From: Nakamurella multipartita DSM 44233
Lineage (GTDB): Bacteria > Actinomycetota > Actinomycetes > Mycobacteriales > Nakamurellaceae
Assembly: GCF_000024365.1 (NCBI RefSeq)
Contig: NC_013235.1
Location: 1,054,001-1,118,000 of the forward strand
Direction of reading: 5' to 3'
Length of the DNA: 64,000 nucleotides
Part shown: in pieces, positions 8,765 to 17,323 of the stretch
Numbering within the stretch: the first letter of the stretch is position 1
Layout: every line of letters starts with the position of its first letter
Made by a program: the position numbers and the translations under genes
Notes under the pieces: generated by a model
What the model was told of the DNA's origin: nothing
The model's database searches: none
The model's input: only the letters and a program-made list of their open reading frames with translations

Positions 8765-8820
8765 TCAACTCGGCGAAACCGGGTCCGATTGGTCCGGTTT
8801 CGCGCCGAGTTGGTCAGCCC
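8758..8820. repeat. dispersed palindromic repeat C (63 bp), supplies two stop codons
   Basis: This second copy of the 63-base element at 7575-7637 starts GGGCTGATCAACTCGGCG and ends GAGTTGGTCAGCCC. Its TGATCA core at 8762-8767 provides the TGA of the plus-strand gene (8762-8764) and, on the other strand, the TGA of the CoA-transferase gene (8765-8767). The remainder of the element is translated as the last 17-18 residues of that CoA-transferase. It probably also acts as a bidirectional terminator. Confidence 0.85.
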
Positions 8821-9922
8821 GCCGGCTGGGTGGCGCCGGGTGGGTGTCGCCGAGCGCCGGGCGCGAGGTGTCGGATGCGGGCGGGTGGACCGGGTCGGCG
8901 GGGGTCCGGGAGAACCGGGGCGCCGGGGCGGCCTGGACGATCCCGTCGACCTCGACCAGGGTGCCGCGGGCGAGCAGGTGCGGGTGCCGGGCCGCTTCGG
9001 CGGCGGTCAGCACCGGCGTGACGCAGGCGTCGGTGCCGTCGAACACGCCGAGCCAGTGGGCCCGCGGGGCGGACGCGAACGCCTGCCCGATGGCCCGGCG
9101 CAGCCCCGGCCAGCCCGACTGATCGAGCTGGGCCGGCAGGTCCGCGTCGGCCAGGCCCAAGCCGGCCAGCAGGGCGGCGTAGAACGGCGGCTCCAGCGCG
9201 CCGACGGCCACGTACCGCCCGTCCGCGCACGGGTAGACGGCGTAGAACGGAGCGCCGCCGTCGAGCAGGTTGGTGCCGCGCTCGCCCGGCCACCACCCTT
9301 GGCCGCGCATCGACCACATCAGCTGGGACAGCAGCTCCACCCCGTCGACCATGGCCGCGTCGATCACCTGCCCGCGGCCGGATCGGGCTCGCTCGTACAG
9401 CGCGGCCAGGATGCCGACGACGGCCAGCATCGACCCGCCGCCGAAGTCGGCGACCAGGTTGGCCGGCAGCTGCGGGGGCCCGCCGGCCGCGCCCAGGGCG
9501 TCCAGGGTGCCGGTCAGGGCCAGGTAGTTGATGTCGTGGCCGACCCGGCCGGCCCACGGCCCGTCCTGGCCCCAGCCGGTGAGCCGGCAATAGATCAGCT
9601 CCGGCCGGCGGGCCAGGCAGACCTCCGGCCCGACGCCCAGCCGTTCGGCCACTCCGGGCCGGAAACCCTCCACCAGCACGTCGGCGGCGGCGATCTCGGC
9701 CAGCACATCGGCGACCCCGGCGGGCGTGCTCAGATCGGCCGACCGCAGCCGGCAACCGCGCAGCAGCACATCGCGGTCCGGCGGTCCGGTGTCCAGCCCG
9801 CCGCCGGGCCGTTGGATCCGCACGACGTCGGCGCCGAGGTCGGCCAGCACCATCCCGGCGTGCGGGACGGGCCCGATTCCGCCGAGTTCGACGACCCGCA
9901 GGCCGGCCAGCGGCCCGGCCAT
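8765..9922 (-). CDS. CoA-transferase family III protein (alpha-methylacyl-CoA racemase-like)
   Basis: The 385-residue protein has the CaiB/BaiF fold: the N-terminal signature GLRVVELGGIGPVPHAGMVL then ADLGADVVRI, a long middle with RLTGWGQDGPWAGRVGHDIN, and the Asp-containing QVIDAAMVDGVELL segment. The GHDINYLALTGTLDALG block is typical of alpha-methylacyl-CoA racemases rather than formyl-CoA transferases, so epimerisation of 2-methyl-branched acyl-CoA is the best guess. The ATG at 9922 overlaps the stop of the upstream isochorismate synthase (TGATG), suggesting translational coupling. Its C-terminus (RRADQLGAKPDQSDPVSPS) is encoded by the palindromic repeat C and is probably not part of the ancestral protein. 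Confidence 0.85.
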   Translation of the reverse strand: MAGPLAGLRVVELGGIGPVPHAGMVLADLGADVVRIQRPGGGLDTGPPDRDVLLRGCRLRSADLSTPAGVADVLAEIAAADVLVEGFRPGVAERLGVGPEVCLARRPELIYCRLTGWGQDGPWAGRVGHDINYLALTGTLDALGAAGGPPQLPANLVADFGGGSMLAVVGILAALYERARSGRGQVIDAAMVDGVELLSQLMWSMRGQGWWPGERGTNLLDGGAPFYAVYPCADGRYVAVGALEPPFYAALLAGLGLADADLPAQLDQSGWPGLRRAIGQAFASAPRAHWLGVFDGTDACVTPVLTAAEAARHPHLLARGTLVEVDGIVQAAPAPRFSRTPADPVHPPASDTSRPALGDTHPAPPSRRADQLGAKPDQSDPVSPS

Positions 9923-11199
9923 CAGCGCGTCGACTCCAACGCGTGCCGGATCGGCACCATCTTGATCTGCGCCTCCCGGGCCTCGGTCTCCGGATCGGAG
10001 TCGGCGACGATGCCGCAGCCGGCCAGCAACCGGACGGTGCGCCCGTCGACCTGGGCGCAGCGCAGGGCGATGGCGAACTCGCCGTCGCCGCGGCCGTCGA
10101 TCCAGCCGACCGGCGCCGCATAACGGCCGCGGTTCATCGGTTCCAGTTCGCGGATGACCTGCCGGGCCACCGGGGTCGGGCTGCCGCCGACGGCCGCGGT
10201 CGGATGCAGCCGGGCGGCCAGTTCCAGCGCGGTCGGCGCGATCTCGCCGAGCCGGCCGGTGATGTCGGTCGACAGGTGGGTCAGGTTGGCCAGTTCCAGC
10301 GGGGTGGGCCGGTCGGGCACGTCCAGGTGGTCGCAGGCCGGGGCCAGCACCTCGCTGACCGAGCGCACCGCGTACGCGTGCTCGGCCACGTCCTTCGGGC
10401 TGCGCATCAGCTCGGCGGCGACCGCGGCGTCGGCGTGCCCGGGCCAGGCCGTGCCGGCCAGCACCCGGGAGGCGATGTGCCGGCCCTGCCGGCGGATCAA
10501 CAGTTCCGGGCTCGCCCCGACCAGGCCCTGCACGTCGAACGTCCAGCATCCGGGGTAGTCGGCGGCCAGCCGGGCCAGCAACAGCCGCTCGTCCACGGTC
10601 CGCGCGGCAGTGGCGACCAGGTCGTGGGCCAACACCACCTTGTCCAGCTCGCCGCGCCGGATCCGGTCGGTCGCCGCGGTGACGGCCTGGGTGAACCCGG
10701 CCACCGACCCGTCGTCGGTGTAGCGGATCCGGCCGGGCCCGCGGATCGGGGCGGGCACGGGCAACCCCGCGTCCGGCGCCGATTCCCCGGCCGGCCCGAT
10801 CCGGGTGACGAACGTGCCGTGCGCGGTCCGGCCGACCACCACCTGGGGCACCACGGCGACCGCCACATCGGTGTCGTCGAACCCGAGGGAGACGAAGGCC
10901 AACGGGCCGGTGCCGGCCTCGGCGATCGGGTCGGTCACGGTCAGGCCGGCCTGCACCTGCGCGAACCACTCCTGGATCCGGGCGGCGGCGTCCGGGCCGG
11001 TCGCGGTGAAGCGGGCGTGCACGCCCCAGCCGACGAAGCCCCGGTCGCCGCGGACGAAGCAGATCGAGCCGGTCGGCGCGGGCAGCAGACCGATCAGCCC
11101 GGCCGGTCCGTCGGTGGTTCCCTCGGTGCGATCCAGCCGTGCGGTCACCGACGAGGCCACGAGGCGGGTCGTCGGCGAGGCAGTCACGAGCGCCCACAT
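9922..11199 (-). CDS. menF: isochorismate synthase
   Basis: This chorismate-binding enzyme of about 425 residues converts chorismate to isochorismate, the substrate of MenD. The conserved C-terminal half shows ELDKVVLAHDLV, FDVQGLVGASPELLIRR, LAGTAWPG, MRSPKDVAEHAYAV, LHPTAAVGGSPTPVA (the isochorismate synthase His/Thr region) and EFAIALRCAQVDG with GCGIVADSDPETE for Mg2+ and substrate. Two N-terminal starts are possible, ATG at 11199 or GTG at 11187; neither has a clear ribosome site. A siderophore (EntC-type) role is possible, but the menD, menG and menJ genes nearby favour menaquinone. Confidence 0.9.
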   Translation of the reverse strand: MWALVTASPTTRLVASSVTARLDRTEGTTDGPAGLIGLLPAPTGSICFVRGDRGFVGWGVHARFTATGPDAAARIQEWFAQVQAGLTVTDPIAEAGTGPLAFVSLGFDDTDVAVAVVPQVVVGRTAHGTFVTRIGPAGESAPDAGLPVPAPIRGPGRIRYTDDGSVAGFTQAVTAATDRIRRGELDKVVLAHDLVATAARTVDERLLLARLAADYPGCWTFDVQGLVGASPELLIRRQGRHIASRVLAGTAWPGHADAAVAAELMRSPKDVAEHAYAVRSVSEVLAPACDHLDVPDRPTPLELANLTHLSTDITGRLGEIAPTALELAARLHPTAAVGGSPTPVARQVIRELEPMNRGRYAAPVGWIDGRGDGEFAIALRCAQVDGRTVRLLAGCGIVADSDPETEAREAQIKMVPIRHALESTR

Positions 11200-11263
11200 T
11201 AGTCGCGCGCGCGGGCCGAACCGCTCGACTGTGACGTGCACCCCGCGGCGTGCCGGTCCCTCG

Positions 11264-11277
11264 TACACTTCCAAGCA
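11264..11277 (+). promoter_or_regulatory. leaderless -10 box for the DUF3592 gene
   Basis: TACACT at 11264-11269 ends eight bases before the ATG at 11277, so transcription would start at or next to the start codon. No Shine-Dalgarno sequence precedes this ATG, in keeping with leaderless translation common in actinobacteria. Confidence 0.5.
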
Positions 11278-11801
11278 TGTCGGCCCGCCCGGCCGCGGCC
11301 GCCCAGCTCGATCCCGCGAGCGCCCCCGCCGTGGGGCGCCGTCGCCGGCTGTGGCGGTGGGCCGCCCGGGTGATCGTGCTGATCGTGGCCGCGATCACGA
11401 TCATGATGGTGGCCCTGGCCATCGGCATGCGGCTCAACGACCGGGCCATCGAGGACCATCTGGCCACCGCCACCGCCACCGTGCTCTCGGTGTCGCCGCT
11501 GCGCACCGGGATCGAGTTCGTGGACGCCTCCGGCGCGACCGTGCGGCCCGACGGCGGGGTGCTCTACCCGGGTCTGCTGACCGTCGGCCTGCAGTTCGTC
11601 GTCGAGTACTCCAGCGTGGACCCGCAGGTCGCTCGGGTGGCCGGGCGCACCGCCTCGGTGGGCACGATCATGATCGCCGGCACCCTGGCGGTGACCTATT
11701 TGCTGGCCGGGCCGGCCATCTGGTGGTGCCGGCGGCGGTCCCGGCTGCCGCTGTGGGGGAGCCGTCGTGGCCCGGGACACACCGCGCCGCCGCCGTCCTG
11801 A
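11277..11801 (+). CDS. DUF3592-like membrane protein in the menaquinone cluster
   Basis: The 174-residue protein has two hydrophobic helices, around residues 38-62 ([20 protein letters not shown]) and 132-155 ([20 protein letters not shown]), flanking a periplasm-sized domain ([20 protein letters not shown]). That is the topology and extracytoplasmic-domain style of DUF3592 proteins. Mycobacteria carry a similar protein between menD and menG, so position is conserved even though function is unknown. It is divergent from the isochorismate synthase and 79 bases upstream of menG. The ATG at 11277 seems leaderless. Confidence 0.7.
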   Translation: MSARPAAAAQLDPASAPAVGRRRRLWRWAARVIVLIVAAITIMMVALAIGMRLNDRAIEDHLATATATVLSVSPLRTGIEFVDASGATVRPDGGVLYPGLLTVGLQFVVEYSSVDPQVARVAGRTASVGTIMIAGTLAVTYLLAGPAIWWCRRRSRLPLWGSRRGPGHTAPPPS

Positions 11802-11880
11802 GGGCGCAGCGAGTCCTCGCGTCGGTAGGCTTCCCGGTCATGTTGGCCTGCTGCTGCGACCGTCCGGGGAGGGCGAAGCG

Positions 11881-12582
11881 ATGAACCGCGCCGATCTGGA
11901 CAAGGAGCCGCGCCAGGTCGCCGCCATGTTCGACGAGGTCGCGCCTCGCTACGACCGCACCAACACCATCCTGTCGATGGGCAACGACCGCCGCTGGCGG
12001 CGGCATGCGGTCCGGGCGCTGCAACTGGTGCCCGGTCAGCGGGTGCTCGACGTGGCCGCCGGCACGGCCGTGTCGACCAAGGCGCTGGCCGCGACCGGGG
12101 CCTGGGCCGTGGCCACCGACTTCTCGGTCGGCATGCTGGCCGCCGCCCGGACCGGGACAACGTTGCCCCGGGTGGCCGGCGATGCGATGCGGCTGCCCTT
12201 CGCCGACGAAAGCTTCGACGCGGTCACGATCTCGTTCGGCCTGCGCAACGTGGCCGATCCGGCCGCCGCCCTGCGCGAGTTCGCCCGGGTGGTCCGGCCC
12301 GGCGGTCAGCTGCTGGTCTGCGAGTTCTCCCGGCCCCGGCCGACGCCGATCCGTTGGGGCTACGGCTGGTACCTGCGCACGGTGCTACCGATGCTGGCCC
12401 GGCGGGTCTCGTCGAACCCGGAGGCCTACACCTACCTGCAGGAGACCATCGACGCCTGGCCGGACCAGCCCAGCCTGGCCCGGATGATCGCGCGATCCGG
12501 GTGGACCGAGGTGGTGTGGAAGAACATGACCTTCGGCGTGGTCGCCCTGCACCACGCCGTCCGCCGGCCGACCGAGTCCTGA
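11881..12582 (+). CDS. menG: demethylmenaquinone methyltransferase
   Basis: This SAM-dependent methyltransferase of 233 residues performs the last ring step, methylating demethylmenaquinone at the membrane surface. UbiE/MenG signatures are present: [19 protein letters not shown] near residue 16, SAM motif [39 protein letters not shown] then GLRNV, and [16 protein letters not shown]. The ATG at 11881 follows GGGGAGGG at 11866-11873. It is upstream of menJ with a promoter/operator region between them. Confidence 0.95.
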   Translation: MNRADLDKEPRQVAAMFDEVAPRYDRTNTILSMGNDRRWRRHAVRALQLVPGQRVLDVAAGTAVSTKALAATGAWAVATDFSVGMLAAARTGTTLPRVAGDAMRLPFADESFDAVTISFGLRNVADPAAALREFARVVRPGGQLLVCEFSRPRPTPIRWGYGWYLRTVLPMLARRVSSNPEAYTYLQETIDAWPDQPSLARMIARSGWTEVVWKNMTFGVVALHHAVRRPTES

Positions 12583-12604
12583 GCCGACCGGGCCGAACCC
12601 GTGG

Positions 12605-12640
12605 TTCTCGCCCCGTGTGATGGGTCCTACACTGTGTGGC
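12605..12640 (+). promoter_or_regulatory. candidate promoter of the menJ-nuo operon
   Basis: A -10 box TACACT at 12628-12633 has a weak -35 TTCTCG at 12605-12610 with a 17-base spacer, predicting a start near 12640. It is the only promoter-like sequence in the gap between menG and menJ and stands just ahead of the candidate Rex site. Confidence 0.45.
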
Positions 12641-12647
12641 GCGTGCC

Positions 12648-12665
12648 TCGTGAACGAATTCACAA
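12648..12665. promoter_or_regulatory. candidate Rex (NADH/NAD+ redox sensor) operator
   Basis: TCGTGAACGAATTCACAA agrees with the known actinobacterial Rex operator pattern TTGTGAAnnnnTTCACAA at 13 of its 14 fixed positions; only the second base differs. It lies 8-25 bases downstream of the predicted transcription start of menJ-nuo, so bound Rex would block the polymerase. Rex releases DNA when NADH is high, and Streptomyces Rex is known to control respiratory genes. The match is seen; binding is inferred. Confidence 0.65.
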
Positions 12666-12743
12666 ACTCATGAGCCCGTGGCAGGGGACGCCGCCGCCTC
12701 GCCCTGCCGGCGCCGATCTGCAGTGATGCGGGGGAGGATCCCG

Positions 12744-14036
12744 ATGAACGTGTCGAGTCCGGTGTCGGACCCGGACACCGTGGCCGACGTGATCGTCGTC
12801 GGGGCAGGTCCGGCTGGTTCGACCTTGGCCACCCACCTGGCCCGGGCGGGGGTGGACGTACTCCTGCTGGAGAAGTCGACCTTCCCGCGCGAGAAGGTCT
12901 GCGGTGACGGGCTGACCCCGCGCGGGGTCAAGCAGGTCCTGGCCCTGGGCATCGACGTGTCCGGTCCGGACTGGATCAAGAACAAGGGCCTGCGGGTCAT
13001 CGGTGGCGGGACCAGCCTGGAGCTGCCGTGGCCGGTGCTGCAGGAGTTCCCCGACTTCGGCCTGGTCCGGCCGCGCCGCGACTTCGACGACATGCTGGCC
13101 ACGCTGGCGGTCAAGGCCGGGGCCCGGCTGCGGGTGGCCACCACGGTGAAGGAACCGATCCGCGACGAGCGCACCGGTCGCATCGTCGGCGTCACCGCCA
13201 AGACCGCGGACGGGCCGGTGCAGTTCCGCGCCCCGCTCGTGCTGGCCTGCGACGGGGTCTCGGCCCGGGTGGCCGTCGGCATGGGCATCAACAAGCGGGA
13301 GGACCGGCCGATCGGGGTCGCCGTCCGTCGCTACTACAAGAGCCCGGCCCGCACCCACGACGACTACCTGGAATCCCACCTGGAGCTGTGGGACCGCTCG
13401 AACGCCGACAAGCCGGCCCTGCTGCCGGGCTACGGCTGGATCTTCGGCCTCGGCGACGGGACGGTCAACGTCGGCCTGGGCATGCTCAACTCGTCCAAGG
13501 CGTTCGGGCGGACCGACTACCGCGCGCTGCTGCGCCGCTGGTTGGACGGCACCCCGGAGGAGTGGGGCCTGCGCGAGGAGAACGCGATCGGCTCGATCGG
13601 CGGCGCCGGTCTGCCGATGGGCTTCAACCGCACCCCGCACTACGCCGACGGGCTGATGCTGGTCGGCGACGCCGCCGGCGCGGTCAACCCGTTCAACGGC
13701 GAGGGCATCGCCTACGCGATGGAGTCGGCGGCGCTGGCCGCCGAGGCGGTGCTGCAGGCGCAGGGCCGGCCGGACGGGCCGAGCCGGGAGGCCGCGCTGC
13801 ACGGGTACACCACCGCCATGAAGGAGCACCTGGGCGCCTACTACCGGCTCGGCGGGATCTTCTCCGGGCTGATCGGCAAGCCGGCGGTGATGAAGACCGC
13901 GACGCGGCTGGGTCTGCCCCGCAAGGACCTGATGTACCTGGTGCTCAAGGTGCTGGCCGGGCTGTACGACAGCCGGGGCGGCGACTGGGCCGACCGGGTC
14001 ACCCGGGCCCTGGTGAAGGCGGCCCCGAGTGTGTAG
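12744..14036 (+). CDS. menJ: geranylgeranyl reductase family protein, menaquinone side-chain reductase
   Basis: The 430-residue FAD-dependent reductase has the N-terminal dinucleotide motif VIVVGAGPAGSTLATHLARA, the family mark EKVCGDGLTPRGVKQV, and the second FAD motif LMLVGDAAGAVNPFNGEGIA. Mycobacterial MenJ, which saturates one isoprene unit of menaquinone-9, has the same pattern and the same neighbours, so this is the likely role; archaeal-type lipid reductases are the alternative. The ATG at 12744 follows an excellent GGGGAGGA at 12731-12738. It is the first gene of the nuo transcription unit: nuoA begins 33 bases after its stop. Confidence 0.88.
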   Translation: MNVSSPVSDPDTVADVIVVGAGPAGSTLATHLARAGVDVLLLEKSTFPREKVCGDGLTPRGVKQVLALGIDVSGPDWIKNKGLRVIGGGTSLELPWPVLQEFPDFGLVRPRRDFDDMLATLAVKAGARLRVATTVKEPIRDERTGRIVGVTAKTADGPVQFRAPLVLACDGVSARVAVGMGINKREDRPIGVAVRRYYKSPARTHDDYLESHLELWDRSNADKPALLPGYGWIFGLGDGTVNVGLGMLNSSKAFGRTDYRALLRRWLDGTPEEWGLREENAIGSIGGAGLPMGFNRTPHYADGLMLVGDAAGAVNPFNGEGIAYAMESAALAAEAVLQAQGRPDGPSREAALHGYTTAMKEHLGAYYRLGGIFSGLIGKPAVMKTATRLGLPRKDLMYLVLKVLAGLYDSRGGDWADRVTRALVKAAPSV

Positions 14037-14069
14037 CCGGGCCGCCGCAGCGGCTGGAGGGACGGATCG

Positions 14070-14438
14070 ATGAGCAGCACGTACCTGCCGGTGGTCATCC
14101 TGCTCGTCATCGTCGCGGGCTTCGCGCTCACGATGGTGACGGTGGTCAGCGACGCCCTGGGCCCGCGCCGGTTCAACCGGGCCAAGCTCGACCAGTACGA
14201 GTGCGGCATCCAGCCGACCCCGCTGCCGGCCGGCACCGCCGGGCGGTTCCCGATCAAGTTCTATCTGACCGCGATGTTGTTCATCGTGTTCGACATCGAG
14301 ATCGTCTTCCTCTACCCCTGGGCTCAGTCGGCGGTGGCGCTGGGTGTGCTCGGACTGGTGGAGATCATCCTGTTCATCGTCACCGTCGCCGTCGTGTACA
14401 CCTACGCCTGGCGGCGCGGGGGCCTGGACTGGGACTGA
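14070..14438 (+). CDS. nuoA: NADH-quinone oxidoreductase subunit A
   Basis: This is a 122-residue membrane-arm subunit of complex I with three transmembrane helices (residues about 7-28, 65-87 and 93-113). The conserved loop after helix 1 reads [18 protein letters not shown], with the YECG motif, and helix 2 contains FLYPWA. The ATG at 14070 follows GGAGGGA at 14056-14062. It is the first nuo gene after menJ. A strong hairpin follows at 14449-14473. Confidence 0.95.
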   Translation: MSSTYLPVVILLVIVAGFALTMVTVVSDALGPRRFNRAKLDQYECGIQPTPLPAGTAGRFPIKFYLTAMLFIVFDIEIVFLYPWAQSAVALGVLGLVEIILFIVTVAVVYTYAWRRGGLDWD

Positions 14439-14448
14439 GCACCACCGT

Positions 14449-14473
14449 CCCGGGCGCGCCGCCGCCGCCCGGG
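14449..14473 (+). other. hairpin between nuoA and nuoB
   Basis: CCCGGGCG at 14449-14456 and CGCCCGGG at 14466-14473 form a perfect 8-bp stem with a 9-base loop, followed by AAAACCCC. It is within the 85-base nuoA-nuoB gap. It may be an mRNA processing or stability element or a weak attenuator; no U tract is present. Confidence 0.5.
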
Positions 14474-14523
14474 AAAACCCCGGATTTCCGAACTCCGCCG
14501 CGTTCGAGAAGGGAGCAGGACCA

Positions 14524-15123
14524 ATGGGTCTGGAAGAAAAGTTGCCCAATGGGGTTCTGCTGACCAGTGTCGAGAAACTGGTCAACTGGACCAGGAAGGC
14601 CTCGCTGTTCCCGGCGACCTTCGGCCTGGCCTGCTGCGCGATCGAGATGATGACGACCGGCGCCCCCCGGTACGACCTGGGCCGGTTCGGCATGGAGGTG
14701 TTCCGGGCCTCGCCCCGGCAGGCCGACCTGATGATCGTCGCCGGCCGGGTCAGCCAGAAGATGGCGCCGGTGCTGCGGCAGATCTACGACCAGATGGCCG
14801 AACCCAAGTGGGTGCTGTCGATGGGGGTCTGCGCCTCCTCGGGCGGCATGTTCAACAACTACGCGATCGTGCAGGGCGTCGACCACGTGGTCCCGGTCGA
14901 CATGTACCTGCCGGGCTGCCCGCCGCGCCCGGAGATGCTCATCGACGCGATCCTCAAGCTGCACGCCAAGATCATGGACGAGCCGCTCAACGCCCGGCGG
15001 GCCGCCGCGACCGACGGCCAGCGCACCGAACTGGTCGCCTCGTCGGTGCGCTACGGCAAACTGCCGGCCCCGGTCGGCACCCCCGAGGTCAACGTCGCGG
15101 CACTGGAAGCGGGGCACCGATGA
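14524..15123 (+). CDS. nuoB: NADH-quinone oxidoreductase subunit B
   Basis: NuoB (199 residues) carries iron-sulfur cluster N2, the last redox centre before quinone. Its ligand cysteines are visible in [11 protein letters not shown] (adjacent Cys pair), MGVCASSGG and LPGCPPRPE. The peripheral subunit sits at the junction of the hydrophilic and membrane arms. The ATG at 14524 follows AAGGGAGCAGG. Its stop overlaps the nuoC ATG (ATGA at 15120-15123). Confidence 0.97.
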   Translation: MGLEEKLPNGVLLTSVEKLVNWTRKASLFPATFGLACCAIEMMTTGAPRYDLGRFGMEVFRASPRQADLMIVAGRVSQKMAPVLRQIYDQMAEPKWVLSMGVCASSGGMFNNYAIVQGVDHVVPVDMYLPGCPPRPEMLIDAILKLHAKIMDEPLNARRAAATDGQRTELVASSVRYGKLPAPVGTPEVNVAALEAGHR

Positions 15124-15947
15124 CCACGCCGTCGGGCACCGGGCCGGCCGCCCAGCCGGATCGCACCTCGGTCGACACCCCGGCCGAGAAGCCGTCGGGC
15201 ACCACCACGGACGCGACGCCGCAGGGTGGCGCGCACGCCGGGGACGTGGCCCGGCCGGAGCAGGCCCTGCACCACCCGAGCAGCCCGGTACCGACCACCG
15301 GCCTGGAGCGCACCGGGATGTTCGGCGCGCACGGTTCGGGTGACACCTCCGGCTACGGTCTACTGATCAGCGAGCCGTACACGCCGGCGCCGGCCGAGCG
15401 GCCCTACGGGGGATGGTTCGACGAGGTGGCCGACGCGTTGCTGGCGGCCATGCACGAGCGGTCCATCCCGCCGCTGGCGTTGCTGCAGACCACCGTGGCC
15501 AACGGCGAGATCACCTTCTACATCCACCGCGACTTCCTCACCGTGATGCTGTGGGCGATCCGCGACGACGAGTCGCTGCGGTTCGAACTGGCCTCCTCGA
15601 TCTCCGGGGTGGATTACGGCGAGGGTGTGCCCAAGCGGCTGCACGTGGTCTACGAGCTGACCTCGATGACCTACCGCCGGCGGATCCGGCTGGAGGTCGC
15701 GGTCGACGTCGACGATGCGCACGTCCCCTCCGCGGTGGCCGTGTACCCGACCGCGGATTGGCACGAGCGGGAGATCTGGGACATGTTCGGCATCGTCTTC
15801 TCCGGGCATCCGGGGCTGACCCGGATCCTGATGCCGGACGACTGGCTGGGTCACCCGCAGCGCAAGGACTACCCGCTCGGCGGCATCCCGGTCGAGTACA
15901 AGGGAGCCGAAATCGCCGCCCCGGATCAGCGGAGGTCGTACTCGTGA
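15120..15947 (+). CDS. nuoC: NADH-quinone oxidoreductase subunit C
   Basis: The 275-residue subunit C of the hydrophilic arm has the 30-kDa subunit signature in [19 protein letters not shown] followed by [19 protein letters not shown]. The first 75 or so residues are a low-complexity Pro/Thr/Gly-rich extension not needed for the fold, typical of actinobacterial NuoC. The start overlaps the nuoB stop (ATGA) and the stop overlaps the nuoD GTG (GTGA), indicating coupled translation. Confidence 0.95.
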   Translation: MTTPSGTGPAAQPDRTSVDTPAEKPSGTTTDATPQGGAHAGDVARPEQALHHPSSPVPTTGLERTGMFGAHGSGDTSGYGLLISEPYTPAPAERPYGGWFDEVADALLAAMHERSIPPLALLQTTVANGEITFYIHRDFLTVMLWAIRDDESLRFELASSISGVDYGEGVPKRLHVVYELTSMTYRRRIRLEVAVDVDDAHVPSAVAVYPTADWHEREIWDMFGIVFSGHPGLTRILMPDDWLGHPQRKDYPLGGIPVEYKGAEIAAPDQRRSYS

Positions 15948-17323
15948 CTCAGGATCAGGCCAGGTTTGCCGAGGATTTCCTGCCCCCGGACGAGCAGGAC
16001 ACCGCGACGATGCGTCGGGCCCGGGCCACCGACACCACCGAGGGCCGGATGTTCACGGTCACCGGCGGTGACTGGGAGGACCTGCTCGCGGACAACGAGT
16101 TCGAGCACGACGAGCGGATCATCATCAACATGGGTCCGCAGCACCCGTCGACCCACGGGGTGCTGCGGCTGATCCTGGAGCTCGAGGGCGAGACCGTGGT
16201 GCAGGCCCGGTCGGTGATCGGCTACCTGCACACCGGCATCGAGAAGTCCTGCGAGTACCGGACCTGGACCCAGGGCGTCACCTTCGTGACCCGGGCCGAC
16301 TACCTCTCGCCGGCGTTCAACGAGGCCGTCTACTGCATGGCGGTGGAAAAGCTGCTGGGGATCGAGGTCCCCGAGCGCGCCCAGGTCATCCGGGTGCTGC
16401 TGATGGAGCTGACCCGGATCACCTCGCACCTGGTGGCGCTGGCCACCGGCGGCATGGAGCTGGGCGCGTTGACCGGCATGACGGCCGGGTTCCGGGAGCG
16501 CGAAGAGGGCCTGCACCTGATGGAGTTCCTCACCGGTCTGCGGATGAACATGGCGTTCATCCGCCCCGGCGGGGTGGCCCAGGATCTGCCGGAGAACGCG
16601 ACCGAGCGGATCGCGGCCTTCATCAAGATCATGGAAGAGCGGCTGCCCGAGTACGACAAGCTGCTGACCGGCCAGCCGATCTGGAAGGCCCGGACGGTCG
16701 GCGTCGGGCTGCTGCCGCTGGAAGGCTGCATGCAACTGGGCATCACCGGCCCGATCCTGCGGTCGGCCGGTCTGCCCTGGGACCTGCGCAAGACGATGCC
16801 CTACTGCGGGTACGAGACCTACGACTTCGAGGTCCCGACCCTGACCGAGGGCGACTGCTACGCCCGGTTCCTGTTGCGGCTGGCCGAGATCCACGAATCG
16901 CTCAAGATCATGAAGCAGTGCAACGAGCGGCTGCGCCAGCCCGGGCCGGTGATGGTGGGCGATCCGAAGATCGGCTGGCCGGCGCAGCTGTCCATCGGTT
17001 CGGACGGCATGGGCAACTCGCTGGAGTACATCCGCAAGATCATGGGTCAGTCGATGGAATCGCTGATCCACCACTTCAAGCTGGTCACCGAGGGCTTCCA
17101 CGTGCCGGCCGGGCAGGCCTACGTCGGCATCGAGAACCCGCGCGGCGAGCTGGGTTGCCACGTGGTGTCCGGCGGTGGGACCCGGCCCTGGCGGGTCCAC
17201 CTGCGCGACCCCGGATTCGTGAACCTGCAGGCCATGCCGGCGATGTCGGAGGGCTCGATGATCGCCGACGTCGTCGCCGCCGTCGCCTCGATCGACCCGG
17301 TGATGGGAGGTGTCGACCGCTGA
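15944..17323 (+). CDS. nuoD: NADH-quinone oxidoreductase subunit D
   Basis: The 459-residue 49-kDa-type subunit helps form the quinone pocket with NuoB. Characteristic blocks are [45 protein letters not shown] and the C-terminal [20 protein letters not shown] then [11 protein letters not shown]. The HPSTHG histidines line the quinone site in characterised complexes. The GTG at 15944 was chosen because it overlaps the nuoC stop and follows GGAGGT at 15931-15936; the open frame extends further upstream without homology. Its stop overlaps the nuoE ATG (TGATG). Confidence 0.97.
   Translation: MTQDQARFAEDFLPPDEQDTATMRRARATDTTEGRMFTVTGGDWEDLLADNEFEHDERIIINMGPQHPSTHGVLRLILELEGETVVQARSVIGYLHTGIEKSCEYRTWTQGVTFVTRADYLSPAFNEAVYCMAVEKLLGIEVPERAQVIRVLLMELTRITSHLVALATGGMELGALTGMTAGFREREEGLHLMEFLTGLRMNMAFIRPGGVAQDLPENATERIAAFIKIMEERLPEYDKLLTGQPIWKARTVGVGLLPLEGCMQLGITGPILRSAGLPWDLRKTMPYCGYETYDFEVPTLTEGDCYARFLLRLAEIHESLKIMKQCNERLRQPGPVMVGDPKIGWPAQLSIGSDGMGNSLEYIRKIMGQSMESLIHHFKLVTEGFHVPAGQAYVGIENPRGELGCHVVSGGGTRPWRVHLRDPGFVNLQAMPAMSEGSMIADVVAAVASIDPVMGGVDR

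Noticed and set aside
12670-12726. 18-codon ORF just after the Rex site and before menJ
   Set aside because: No ribosome site, no overlap with menJ, Pro-rich random-looking sequence; kept only as a note.
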